Translations under genes and position numbers: made by a program
The notes under the pieces: generated by a model
What the model saw: the letters and a program-made list of their open reading frames with translations, nothing else
The model's database searches: none
Told to the model about the DNA's origin: nothing
Shown: positions 36,641 to 48,090 of the stretch, piece after piece
Layout: each line of letters opens with the position of its first letter
Numbering within the stretch: the stretch's first letter is position 1
Origin: Brachypodius melanocephalos
Lineage: Eukaryota; Chordata; Aves; Passeriformes; Pycnonotidae
Length of the DNA stretch: 64,000 nt
Assembly (NCBI GenBank): GCA_013398615.1
Contig: VZSR01000479.1
Location: 960,352-1,024,351, forward strand
Reading direction: 5' to 3'

Positions 36641-39600
36641 CAAACAAGGACATGTTTCCACAATTCAGATTGCAAAACAAGAGAAAGACCCCAAAGATTT
36701 CCAAGTGTGACTGTAGGAGCATGAGGAAAGTAAGCACCAACATGACCACAGTTTTACTGTCTACGCACCTTTATTGCATATTTAAACATCAGGGTTTGTC
36801 TTCCTTAACAAGAAGAGTCATGAAGCAACGTTTTAGAATGACATTAACATTTCCAAGCTAATGCTGCGATCTGTAACCCACACATAGAATTAACTGGCTA
36901 ATATGAAGCCACAACTTACTAGAAATTACTTGATTTTAGCAAACAGCCTCACCAGCTCAGTCCTTTAGCTCACGGTGTGGCATCAGACACAATTGTTGGC
37001 TTTGTTGGGGCAAAACTTTAGAACAAATAATAAAAAGAATAATAATAAAAGGACAAAACATTCCAGTGGTCATAACCACATTATAAAATGCTGGTATAAT
37101 CTCCTCAGAGCCTTCTCTTGCCACTGATACTGCAAGACTTATACTAAATATTTCAAAGACAACTACCTCAAAATAATAATTAAGGGGAAAATCACATGGA
37201 AATTACCAACAAATTCATATGTGTAAAGTTATTGCAGGAGAGTGCAGGTGTGGAAACTGGATTTATAAGCTTTGGCATGGACTGCTATACTTACATAATA
37301 ATTACTAACAACTGACAGACCTCAAAAGACATATTAAGAACTCAGTGCACAAAAGATTTAAAAAATGTCTAGCCATGCCACCAATACCAAGCAGAGATGA
37401 TTTAAATTTCCCTTGTAAATATTCTGGAAGTTTATGTATAGAATCAGTACTACATATTATTCTGATAGGATGTGATGACAATTTATGCTTATTCAATACA
37501 TTTAAAATTACTGTCTCAAAGCCTACCATGGAACTCAAGAAGTATAAAGTGGCAATACATTTACAAAAAAGCTAAAGAAGGATTAAAACCTTCAACTCGT
37601 AATAGGTACAGTAAGGCAGGTAACCGAGCCTTGCAACACTTCACTGAAGCTGAATGAAAACCTTATTACAAATGTAAGGTTTAAAAAACAGCAAGTAGAT
37701 GTGGATAAAATACAACCTTAAAACTACTACGGTATGGCTGGCACAACAGACCAAGTGTGATTTCTTTTTTCACTCCTCTCCTTTGCATGAGTTAGAGTTT
37801 CAGAATTACCCAGTTGGGTGGAAAAAGGCAATTGAAGTAATGATATTTATGATGAGAGGCTTCTTTTCTTTTGCTGTGCTCTAAAGGCTGCAGATAGCTT
37901 TACCTCGCTTTTAATATTTCAAATTTGAAAAATGGGAGCAATAAGGGCATAAATTCAAAGATACTGTATGCATGTTCATTTTAATGGAGTCATCAGTACT
38001 ATTTAGTTAACAATGCACAAAACCTGTTCTTTCACATGGCCTTGCTAAAGGTTTTAAGCATAAGCAGCCTCATTTCAGAGAATGGGAATACTCAGACTGG
38101 AAGGTAAGTGCACCTTTAAGTGTTTTAATCACAAGGGGATTAAATGCACACGTTCGGCACTTGGCTAAAAAAAAATTACATTTTTCTGCATTTTATTTCT
38201 TTCCATTAAAGTTCTTTTGCTATATATGAGAGCTTTTTAGCAAGTCGAAACAAAAGCACTGTGGATAGCAAAGTATTTCACATATGTGAAGAATGTTTAA
38301 AAATTAGTTCTTCAGGGTTTTAATTGTATATACATCAAATGGAGTCAGCTGCCATAACAGAACAATTGCTATGTTCATGCTGTGTGTTATGAACTCTAAT
38401 TGTTAGAAACACTTTTCATTTCAATCTTGACAACATCTATATTAATTTTTTTGTGATTTCTTTGTGGGGTTTTTTATGCTAATTCTGTTAATAACAGAAT
38501 AAGATTATACACTGTACTTTTATTCCTCATCATTAGAAATGTAAAGCACAACATGAGTCAGAAATTGTAAGGAAGAGGAAAAATAAGAAAAAAACCTCTT
38601 AAGTATAAGGGAGAAAAAAAAGAAAGCAAAGTTGTGCTAAAACCGGATGAATTCTTAACAGAGATTTTGCTTTTATCTTCAAAAAGGCACTGTATTATAA
38701 CTAGAACTTATAATTACAAGAAAAACTGCGTACAATTTTTTAAAATCAATGAATAAAGAATATTTAGGCATCACAGATATCTTCACATCAGTAATATCAA
38801 AAGTTGAGCCTACAGCTTTTGAGAAAATATTTGCGAAATCAACCAAAAAAAAGAATCTCTGACCAATTTGTGATCATCTCAGAACACTTGGAGAGGATGA
38901 AGCACCCCAGAGGAGCACGAAGCAATACCTGCCTTGCAAAGTGAGAAGAGGAGGAAAAAGAAATTAATAGACCTGTCAGCTTACCTCTGATATCAAACGA
39001 CATGGAACCAATTGCCAAACATGAGTTTTGTGAAGATAAGAAATGAAGATAGGGAACAGTCAACATAAATTTGTAATGAGCACATTAAGAACAAATTCAA
39101 ATTTGTTTCTTTAGCTAAAAGGGATTTGGCACTCTTGGCAAGGATTTCACAAATGTTTTACAGCAATTTAATCTTCACCATGGAAAGATGCCTGGCCTGA
39201 TGCAGGACTAAAAAGTCACTCCTGAAAGGTACTGTAGAGGGTTTTCATCCCTCAGGACCATAAATTGAGAGCTGGTTATCCTAAGAGACAGTGCTATGTA
39301 GTTTTATTTCTGTAGGTTTTTAAGAACTGTCACTAAGTCTTTCAGAAATCACCCAGTAAATCAACAAGTAGACATCTGATCTAACTCAAAGGGGATAAAA
39401 TTCAGCTGTATGTTTCAATCATTTAGATCACAAAGCTACATTATATTTAAAAAAATACTCTATCAATACTAGATTATGATATAAATATTACTTATGACAG
39501 TTCTTACAGTGAAGATTTTGAGCTGAAAAGCATAAAGAAAGTGTTTCAGAAAAACATGAAGAAAAATGAGACTTGCTAGAGAAGCCATAGTCTTAATAAA

Positions 39601-41662
39601 TACATGTGATAAAAAGGGAAGCAATCCCTGATCCCCTGCACCTCTCTAACTTATTTGGAAGTGACAGGAAAACAGATGATGTGCCACATTTTTTAAATTG
39701 TTTGCAAACAGACCAAGTGAAGAGGAATGAATCCTTCCAAAAGTCATAGAAGGCACCATTTCAGCATTATTACACACCTTCCTTCCACACCTGTAGCTAC
39801 ACTTAGAGAACAGTATTAAGGCGTTCTTATTTTGCATTATACTGTTTGTCACAAATTTAGATCCTTGTGATGGTCAAGTAGTAACCTGAGCCTGGATGAG
39901 AAATCCCATAAACTGAATTTCAGGTGTGGAAGGGAACCGAGACAAACCCACCAACATTTCACATGCACGACCCTCTCTGTTTTCTCAGGGAGTGAAAAAG
40001 GGACTGACCGAAAAGCGAAGTCAATTCTTAAGATACAAATAAGAGATATAATGCAAACCATGTTATCCCAAGTGTAGGCTCAAAGCTCTCAGTGCTGTTT
40101 GCCATATATCCTAACTTGGCTCCTGGTTAACATCATCTGGACACAGAAAAAAACTTGTCAGTCTCCATTTGCACTTAGCACTGGGCAAATAATGCTCTCT
40201 GCCTTCAGAACACGCACACACACAATCAGGCACTCAATTATATTTATTTTCCACTAGAGGAGCCTAATTTGAGAGCTACTTTCAAAGTTTAAGACCTGAC
40301 ACTTCCTCTGAAAGATGAGCCCTGTTTCTTATGGCACTGAGGAGACAGCAGCAAATGTAAAGCTCCTACTGTGCTGTACACCCAGTCTGCCCATTCCAAG
40401 CTCACATAACTCCTGCTATAAAACATCCCAGCTGCTATTTATGTGCTTAATTCACAAATCAAAATTTTTTCAAGTAAAATACAAAGACACCATTACCTTG
40501 CTAACCCTAAGCTCACCTTGGATGTACTTTCAGGCTATTATTGGCTAATCTAGTTATTCAGACACAACAAGACATAAAAAGCGAATTTCTAGGTTAGCAC
40601 AGCATGCCTTTGGGTAGCGTTATAAAGCCTGAGTACTGAAATAAGCATCATAAAAATACATGGCCTGCCCTGCAGATGCTACTTTAGAAAATGAACTCTG
40701 TATTTAAAAATCAGAAAAAAATCCCAAAGCCACAAAAACCAAACAGTATTTTAGCACACATGGAATGATGTTCTTATCACAGCTTTAACAGCCCTCCAAT
40801 GTCAAATATATTTTAATACTCAATTAGCTAACAAGTCATTTCGATTTTCCTACCATGAAAATAATTTCCAGTTTTTATCATTAATCATGTCGTATTTTTA
40901 GGACTTCTGTCAGGAGAACCATTATTTACAAACACCTTTGTACAATTTAGCACACCTACAGTAAAAACAACCCACCCCCCTAAAAATCCAGAACAAACCC
41001 CAAAGCAATCAAACAAAAACCCACAAACCCTTCAAAACACAGAGATTTGATACATGGAACAACTTTGTGTGGTGCACACGTTTGAAAAGCAAGGAGCCTC
41101 AAGCTTACTTTCTCCTCTTCAAAGAGAAAGAAAAATTATCAAAGAGGGAAATAAAAGGAGAAATTTTACAGTGCCCTTTTCACACACCTGTATTTCCCAG
41201 CAATGTTGAACACACCACAGAGCTGCCTGTACTGCTGGTAGCAGTATTTACACAGCGAGCATGTGGCAGAACGACAAATATCCTCCACAATTAATTCACA
41301 GCGTTACACGGGGGTTGTTGCTTAGCTATTGATGAAAACATTCAATTTAATAAAATTCAGCCTTTCTCTCTGTATTCCTGCTGCACATCCTATTGTCTGT
41401 AATTGCAGCACCTTTTCTCTCTCTCTCTCATACAGGGAAAGCTGCCAAGCAGCTCCCTGCGGAGCCAATGTCATGGCTACTTTTCAGATTACTGGGAGGG
41501 AATATGTAAACTGCACTGTCAAGTATCCTATCCATGGGGACTGAGTGTCATTTCAGAGTCCCCAGTCTCAGATGAGTCAATCTGAAGCCCTCTTGCTCCC
41601 CTCTGGTCTCTCAGTGAAGTCATCCCTGCTGGCAGCCAGTCACCTCAGACTCAGCTCTTACC
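36641..41662. other. Non-coding stretch, no gene seen
   Basis: Repeat-poor AT-rich sequence. It includes a motif-rich patch at 38,090-38,430 (listed separately) and a short CA-rich run near 40,211-40,224. Open frames are short and unremarkable. Confidence 0.55.
38090..38430. promoter_or_regulatory. Candidate conserved non-coding element with inverted homeobox sites
   Basis: Seen: TTAAGTG (38,116-38,122), the NK2-type core word. It is followed by a perfect inverted pair TTTAATC (38,124-38,130) and GATTAAA (38,138-38,144) with a 7-bp spacer; the right arm contains GGATTA, the OTX/PITX-type word. The remaining 280 bases are repeat-free with several octamer-length AT words (attgttagaa, aacaattgct). 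The clustered sites in a repeat-free patch suggest an enhancer. This is inference; no conservation data were available. Confidence 0.28.
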
Positions 41663-41709
41663 AAACTGTGAACCCTCATGTTTAAACTGGGAATCAAAAG
41701 ATTTTAGTT
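41663..41709 (+). repeat. Unclassified dispersed repeat, copy 1 (47 bp)
   Basis: This 47-base segment matches 49,555-49,601 in the same orientation with four mismatches (about 91%), no gaps. Shared words: aaactgtgaaccct, atgtttaaa and caaaagattttagtt. Flanking sequences do not match. It does not resemble CR1 or the LTR here. It may be the core of an old DNA-transposon-like or unlisted element. Confidence 0.7.
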
Positions 41710-42044
41710 CCAAAGCTCCCCATTCATAACCAATGTATTACCTAATTCATATTTAACTTAGCTATTGAGGTTCTCAACGGTTCAGAAAAACTGATTTTTT
41801 AATATAGTTGCATAGATGTTTGCAAACCCAATAAATTATACCACATCTGCAAAAACTCCCATCACCCTGTTTTGTTAATGCTCATGTAGAGAGAGGCCTG
41901 TGCTGAACTCTTCTTTATTATTGTTTCTCCTTAGTGTATGTCAAGCAAATGTCAAGCAAAACCAAAGCCAAACAACCCTCTCACTTTCACATTTGAAACA
42001 TCTGTCATTTCTTGAGATGTAAATTTGTGAAATTAGAAAACAAA

Positions 42045-42441
42045 CAAGAGGCATCTAGTCTAAGTCTTCTTTGGTCATTTTTGCTCCCCCAGATACAAAT
42101 AACTCCTTTAACTCTCTGCACACACTGAGAGCCAGGGAAGGGGTCCCCTTTTGCTCATCTCTTGTCCTGGCTAAACACACCCAGCTCTCTGAGCCTCTCT
42201 TCATAACTGAGATGCTCCACTCCATTAATAACCTCTGAAATCCCCTGCTGGACCTGCTCCAGGAGCTCCATGTACTGGGTGGGGAACCTGAAGCTGGACA
42301 AAATATTCCAGGTGAGGCCTCAGCAGGGCTAAGGAGAGGGGCAGGATCACCTCCCTGAGCTGCTGGCACTGCTCTGCCTGTTGCATCCCAGGATGGACCT
42401 TCTTGGCCACAAGGACACACTGCTGGCTCAGAGACATGGCT
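42045..42441 (-). mobile_element. CR1 LINE 3' fragment with internal deletion
   Basis: Plus-strand words are reverse complements of the C-terminal coding part and 3' region of CR1 ORF2: ttcttggccacaagg, acacactgctggctca, aggtgaggcctcagcaggg, ggcaggatcacctccctg and gctccaggagctcc. In minus-strand order, the match runs from near 42,441 to about 42,100 and then jumps to a CR1-tail-like segment (gacttagactagatgcctct, about 42,047-42,066). The intervening stretch present in the copy at 62,088-62,533 is missing. The 3' simple-repeat tail is not recognisable. Minus-strand open frames here (133 and 90 codons) are by-products of this dead element, not genes. Confidence 0.88.
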
Positions 42442-43735
42442 GTTCCATGATTCCACAGCACAGGAATGATCAGTAAAATATTTAAGTCAGGAATCAAGCC
42501 AAATTTAATTTTACTTTGTCCAGAAAATAAAAGGTTCCATATTATCTCATTAAAATAAACAAACCAAACCCCAAAGACACTGGCAAATTAGCAGCAATTT
42601 TGGAAGACAGAGAGAGAGATAAATAAAAGACAAAGCAAACATCAACAAAAGTGATGATTCCCAACTCCATCTCCTCTACTGCTGTTCAGATGTGTACATA
42701 CAGAAAATAAAATAACAGCAAGGTTGTTTTTCCTTCCTAGGGGAACTGTTGTCTTTTCCATCACTGCAAACACCACTTCAAGCAATTGTCATGTCTGAAG
42801 ATCTCTTTGCCTCCTCTGGCTGTTTTTTCTAACAAAATACACTACAAAGGTTGAACTAGAGTGGTATGGAGCAAAATTGTCACTCAGCTTTAAATTTATT
42901 GAGAGAATTCTTTCATACACACACATTTTAAAATACAGATAAATAAAGTGTTTATTTCTTTATCCCCTTGAAGCAAAATCTTACTATTATCTGATCAGAA
43001 AGGTTAACCTGTACAAGGAAAAGCAAGTATTATCAATTTCCTTAATTCACCATGTTCATAAAGTACAAACTTACACTGCTGAGAGAAATGGCAAAATAAT
43101 ACAGTGTGACTAAGGATAAGCATGCAAACACGGTTTAGCAAATATTCTTGATGGTTGGAATGTCTCATGAATTTTCTCTCTGTCTTGTTTAATGGTTTTT
43201 TATGGAATATTTTGAGTACAGCATGAAATTCTGAAGATGTGCAAGCAGTATTTCTCACCAAAATCTAAAGAGGACTTGGACAGTGAGAGTCTCCATGTTT
43301 TCACTCCTTTCTGACATCTACAAAAAGAGAAGTGCACTGGGCAAGGTAAAGGACCAGTGAATTTTCCAAAAAAAAAAAAAAAAGAGACTTGCAAGAAAGG
43401 GACACTCCTTTCAAATAAATGACAAAGTTACGTACAAACATAAGTGTGTAAACTTTTATGATTCTGCAAGTACTTTTTCAAAACAGAGTATATTGAAAAA
43501 AGGGCTTGTCCCCTGCAACATATTGATTTTGAGCAGTGAACTCTGACACATTCAGTATTGCCCTGTCTCCTGGCAATTTTAATATAAATAGGAAAGCCTG
43601 AAAAAGCAGACACACATATAGATTTAGAGTAAGAAAGAGCAGGTCAGCCTAAACTTTCATTTTTGACGTTTCGATGAAGGCAGTCTCTCATTTTTTAGCA
43701 CACTAGTGCTGGATGTACCAGAGAGATCATTTAAT
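42442..43735. other. Non-coding stretch, no gene seen
   Basis: AT-rich unique sequence with a 16-base poly-A run near 43,368-43,384. No coding or mobile-element signal recognised. Confidence 0.55.
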
Positions 43736-43754
43736 GAAAACATTTATCCACACA

Positions 43755-43815
43755 AACCATGTGCAAATGGATGATCCTATTTGCATTCCATGATAAGTAT
43801 GCAAATACATCAAGC
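43755..43815. promoter_or_regulatory. Inverted pair of POU octamer sites
   Basis: ATTTGCAT (43,779-43,786) and its reverse complement ATGCAAAT (43,799-43,806) lie 12 bases apart, with a near-match tgcaaatgg at 43,762-43,770. ATTTGCAT is the canonical octamer bound by POU-domain factors. The clustering is visible in the sequence; function is inference. The site lies about 130 bp from an ERV remnant, so it could be either a host enhancer or a retroviral relic. Confidence 0.35.
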
Positions 43816-43932
43816 ACATGCAAAGTGGATGAAGTATGCAAGCAACAATAACTACATATAAATAAAATAATCATTAACACGACAAAGTGCAATAATTAAT
43901 AAGACAAGTGTCTTCATTAAGACAAAGGATTG

Positions 43933-43972
43933 TAGGTGAAGACCCTCCCATTGCTGTAGCAGGAAAGTTTTG
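43933..43972. repeat. Direct repeat flanking ERV fragment, left copy
   Basis: taggtgaagaccctcccatt and the following 20 bases match 44,757-44,797 with one gap and about five mismatches. The two copies bracket the A-rich (minus-strand) integrase fragment. At about 40 bp they are too long for an ordinary retroviral target duplication. Confidence 0.75.
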
Positions 43973-44650
43973 CCATATAGTATTTTATAGGATCTTATGT
44001 TGTTTCTTGACCTTTTATATGGATTTTATGTATTTAGCTCTTACTAAAGCTATAGATAAGGTTTGAACTTATGTTCTGGATGTTTTTTGACAGATTTCAT
44101 TAATTTGGGTTTTAAGGGTTTTGTTCATATGTTTAATTTTGCCACTTGCCTGGGGCCTGTATGGTGTCTGCAGGTCCCAGGTAAGCCATAGAACATCGTT
44201 AATTTCTCTGATTACTGTCACAACAAAATGTGGTTTCTTATTTGATGACATGCTCAAAGGGACTTTCAATCTTGGAATTATATGATTGAGGAAAATTTTA
44301 ACTACTTTTTTTTTTGTTGTGTTGATGTGACAGGGGTGAGTTTCAGGCTATTCATTGACGGTATCAACCAAGATTAGTATATATTTGTATTTTTCTTTGT
44401 GGCATTTCAGCAAAAATCTGTTTGCTAATAATTTCCTGGGAGATTTCTTGTTTTTGTTACTTCTAACACAATTTTCTTGTTTGTGTCAGGGTTGTTTTTA
44501 TAACTGGTTTTATATTTGTTTGTTATAGATTGTACAATATTGGTTATTTTCTTCTTTATCACTACTTTTCTCGAGTGTTTTAGAAGATTTTCTGTTCTTT
44601 AATGGGTATTTTTATGCTTTTATTGAGGTATTTTGTGCAGGAGCAAGGGT
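43973..44650 (-). pseudogene. pol: ERV pol fragment: integrase, inactivated
   Basis: A degenerate integrase region read on the minus strand. From its N-terminal side it shows a zinc-finger-like HKNTH (codons spanning 44,602-44,616), then QTDF holding the first catalytic Asp (44,416-44,418), then a stretch like the central beta-strands (YILILVD). There follows a match to the core and C-side of the domain, including TPYRPQASGK. The longest clean frame is 44,069-44,269. Breaks: an in-frame stop at 44,348-44,350, at least one frameshift at about 44,391-44,410, further stops downstream of 44,069 and upstream near 44,600. The second catalytic Asp is Asn (44,240-44,242) and the catalytic Glu is Lys (44,132-44,134), with the usual 35 residues between those two positions. 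The CxxC half of the zinc finger is also lost. The layout resembles gammaretrovirus-like (ERV1) integrases. No gag, RT, env or LTR adjoins it. It cannot make a working enzyme. Confidence 0.88.
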
Positions 44651-44756
44651 AGAATTATAAATTGTCTTGCCAGGGTAATAGTTAATTCACTTTCTTTGAT
44701 TTCAGTTATAAGAAACTTAATTAATTTGTGGTGTTTTTATAGTATTTTGGAATAAA

Positions 44757-44797
44757 TAGGTGAAGATCTCTCCCATTGCTGCAGCAGGCAAGTTCTG
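44757..44797. repeat. Direct repeat flanking ERV fragment, right copy
   Basis: Matches 43,933-43,972 over about 40 bp (gaagat/ctctcccattgctg and gcagcaggcaagtt). The spacing between copies is 824 bp. Confidence 0.75.
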
Positions 44798-47559
44798 AGT
44801 ATCCCCTATTTTGGGACCATTCCCTCACCAGCTTTATACAGCTCTGCCAAAGCAGGACTTGTCATGCCCCAAACCCAAGGTGCACACTGACATCCTGTTG
44901 CTGAATTTACCTCCAAAGCCCTGGAATGCTCCATTGATCACACCCCTCTCTTATTAACTCCTGAGACATAATGATGCTATAATCTATAAACCTCAGGCCC
45001 TCCTGAACAGTGCACAATCATTAAGTTAGCCATTCCTCACAGATCCCTGCCACTGTATTCCAATCTGCACTGGAATGTTGTTAGGGGAGTGCACAGGAGA
45101 AGATCACAGCTAGCTGGAAAACCCAGCTGTCACAGTTCATGATTTCCAACAGAGTCCATGAGAGCCTGCCAGAATTTGCCTTAAAAATTGCTCCATGGTG
45201 CCTTAATGGAAAAAACCTTCAGAAAATGCCCACAGGCTGCAAACTCTGCCTACCTTCCTAAGGCTCTGGCTTCCCTGAAAACCTGGTGGACTGCTCAGGG
45301 GTCATGCTAAGAAGTCATGGAACTGTTGGGGATTCCATTTCTTACCCAAACTGGTATGATTTGGGAAGAGAATGTAATGGAAATTTCCATTTTCCAGCAA
45401 ACTTCAAAACAACCTGACTTCTAAGTCTGGTTTGGAAGAAGATCAAACTCAAAGAGCTGACCAGTGATTTGGGCTAACTCTGTGAACATTTTATGTTGGA
45501 TATTCTCAGTTGGGTGCAAATTCCAATAATAAATAACAGTTAGAGGCAGTCTTTAGCAAGCTTGGTGAACTATGTATGGCCTACAGCTGTTCATGCAAAT
45601 ACAGACACAGCTGATTATGTCTATTGAGCAGGAAAAAGAAGGGAATGGCAAAGCAGTAAAGCCATAAGGATGGAAGGAATGTTTAGCTCCTCAAGCCACT
45701 GTTTTATCAACACAAAAGCACAGAAATCAACATTTTCATGCACAGCAAGATACTACATCTAGATAACCTTTCATTTAAATCCTCAGGGTAAAAATAATCT
45801 TCATTTTAACCAATTTTGACCAAAATCTGATTTTAATGGGATCTTTCTAGTAGCACGCACAAAAAGGTGTTTGGAGGTTCAGAATGGAATTGCTGCCACA
45901 CACCTGCAGACGCAAGAAAGGCTCAGAACAGTGTTTGAATGGAATCTCAGTATCCAAGAACACAGCACCACATCATTTTGAAACACACTGCAACTATCCT
46001 TTTAAGGGAGGTTTGATCCTCCCAATCCATTCTTAATTTCATTAGGACAGTGAGAATAAACACACTAATACTTCCCAAAGAACAAAGAATGTAAAGAAAT
46101 GAGGCAACAAGGTGCCCAGGTAACACACCTGAGACATTTATTGATAATCCAGGAGGTGATCAGAGATCCCAAAGAGGAACATCCATGTTTCAAACCCATC
46201 TCCCCATTGTTTCAACTTTGTAGCAAATACTGCACTCAATCAAATGATCTAAAATGTAATGTAAATGTAATTTAAAGTGCTGGAGGAGGGAAAAGGGATC
46301 TCCCAGTTTTTTAAGAAGTGTAAGAAATTCATGATTTCTATTTAGCAGAACAGAGGTTTAACTCAAAACATTGAAAGATGTATATATTGACTTCTGCATA
46401 CTAAACTAACCCCCAACACAGAGTCAGAAGTATCTCAGAGAGTCAAAGAAATATTCATATTTCTAGCACTACAGATAAACTTTCTCTCTTTTTTTGATGA
46501 ATCCAAGTTTAATCATCACTTAAAAAGTAAAATAACTGAAACGTACCCAAGCACAACAGAGAAATCGAATGCAGCCTTCCCCAGGGCCATCTTCTTTTCA
46601 GCAATTCAGTGTTTGGCAAAAGGCTTTGTTTTTTTTAAATTGGTATTAATTAGGGTAGGACAATTGGGAGGTGAAACTTCTGAAAAAAACAGATCACAAA
46701 AACTCCACATTTTTGTGGACAAAAAAAAAAAGGCAATTGATAGCTTTTAAGGTCTCTCAATTGCAACAGTGTTTTATTCATTCATTGTGGGGTATTCTCT
46801 ATCACATAATTTTGCATTCTTATTCAAGTTGAGGCAAAAGATCTGAAACAAGAAATAAAAATTCTTCTACAGAAAAGCTGTGTTGAAAACAGTACCAGCA
46901 TTAACAAATGTACTGATTCCTTTAAAAAAAAAAACAAAAACCCAAACAAATCAAATGTAAACATATCTGAACTTAAATGACTCATTATTTCTGGAATAAT
47001 TATCAGGTTTTTTAGATCTATTATCCACTCAATACTGACTAATCAGTGAGCAAAAGCAAGAACAATTTTGTTTCTAACAAGCTGTTAGAAATATCAGTTT
47101 TACAATATAGAAGCCACACTAGAGTAATGCTGTTTCTTTATGGGATAGTCCTACTCTCTTCAATAAAAATAAAATCAGCTGTTCGATATGCAGACCACTA
47201 TTTACAGTGATTTCTTCTACTCGAAATGATGATCTTTCTGTAGAATTCCTCATTATACACATATACTACCCCTATGAAAGATACACATATAAGTATCTAT
47301 GACATATAGATAAATATCAAATCCATGTTCAACATCTGCAATATAAATATCTGAAAATATCAATCCATGTTCAATTCTGCAATTACTTCTATTTCTGACT
47401 GAATTCCTATTGTATAGTTTCTTCACTAGCATTAAGAAAAACCAAAGCTGAACTTATCTGAATTACTCACTTCAAAGAATTTTTACAGAATGCATTTTGA
47501 TTCCCTGCTGCATTCAATCATCCCACAGAACACAGTCTTTCTGATAATCTTCAGGTAGC
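44798..47559. other. Non-coding stretch, no gene seen
   Basis: Mixed sequence. 44,800-45,550 is less AT-rich than the ERV fragment, with no recognisable retroviral frame, and may be pre-insertion flank. The rest is AT-rich and unique, with poly-A runs near 46,720 and 46,924 and a short imperfect duplication at 47,312-47,383. Confidence 0.5.
47312..47383. repeat. Imperfect direct repeat, 43-bp period
   Basis: aaatatcaaatccatgttca...tctgcaat at 47,312-47,342 recurs at 47,355-47,383 with two small gaps. It is a local duplication in AT-rich DNA. Confidence 0.7.
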
Positions 47560-48090
47560 CTCGAGCATTGGAGAAACTTTTCAATCCTCGCTATGTAAAG
47601 TTTCTAATCCTGCCTGTTTAATTGTCCCAGTGTACAGTGTAAATAAAGTGTTTTCTCCAAGTCGTGGTCAGGCCGTTTGCAAACGCGCTGGTTCCCGCGA
47701 GTCACCGCCGCCAGCCTCAGTCCATTACCGTGACAGGGAGTGCTCCTACTAACAACTGCTTTTTACTCCCCCTGACAAATGTGCTCTGTGCCAGGGCTGA
47801 CGTTTGTGTAGTAATCAGGACTGATGGATTGGGACGCCGGTGCTGCCGAAAGTGCCCCCCATTTTAATGTGAGCGATTTGTCAAGCGTGCCGCTATCGCG
47901 CTGCTGTCAGGCGCGCCCAGCAAAGCACTCCGTCATCTTTCCACCCACCCAAGGTCACTTTGGCAGCGACAGGAGAACTCCACCACCAAATTTTCATCCT
48001 GACTAGTGGTGTGAATGGCCCGGGCTTCACGGCATTTAGTTTATTTCCAGCGGTCCTTAAAAGTTCCTGCAAAATGTCCGTGTTGCTAAA
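47560..48090. promoter_or_regulatory. Isolated CpG-rich pocket, candidate enhancer or orphan CpG island
   Basis: By hand count, 47,661-48,000 is about 55% G+C with about 22 CpGs, giving an observed/expected near 0.8. The surrounding tens of kilobases are AT-rich and almost CpG-free. It carries a perfect 12-bp palindrome CGTTTGCAAACG (47,674-47,685), an 8-bp palindrome GGCGCGCC (47,910-47,917), TGACAG/CTGTCA words typical of MEIS/TGIF sites (47,731-47,736; 47,904-47,909) and TGATGGATTG near 47,823, a PBX/HOX-like word. It contains no transposon. Plus-strand open frames at 47,664-47,867 and 47,824-48,006 have no recognisable domain. Retained CpGs imply germline hypomethylation or strong selection. 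Alternatives are the promoter or first exon of an unannotated non-coding RNA, or a first exon of a gene whose other exons lie outside. Confidence 0.6.

Noticed and set aside
42055..42497. Minus-strand 133- and 90-codon frames as genes
   Set aside because: Both fall in the CR1 fragment and its flank; the DNA words match CR1.
24366..44797. Solo LTR and integrase fragment as parts of one provirus
   Set aside because: They are about 20 kb apart and in opposite orientation, the LTR has its own closed target duplication, and the DNA between is unique.
47664..48006. Coding first exon in the CpG-rich pocket
   Set aside because: Two short overlapping frames with no recognisable domain or clear splice donor context; kept as regulatory candidate only.
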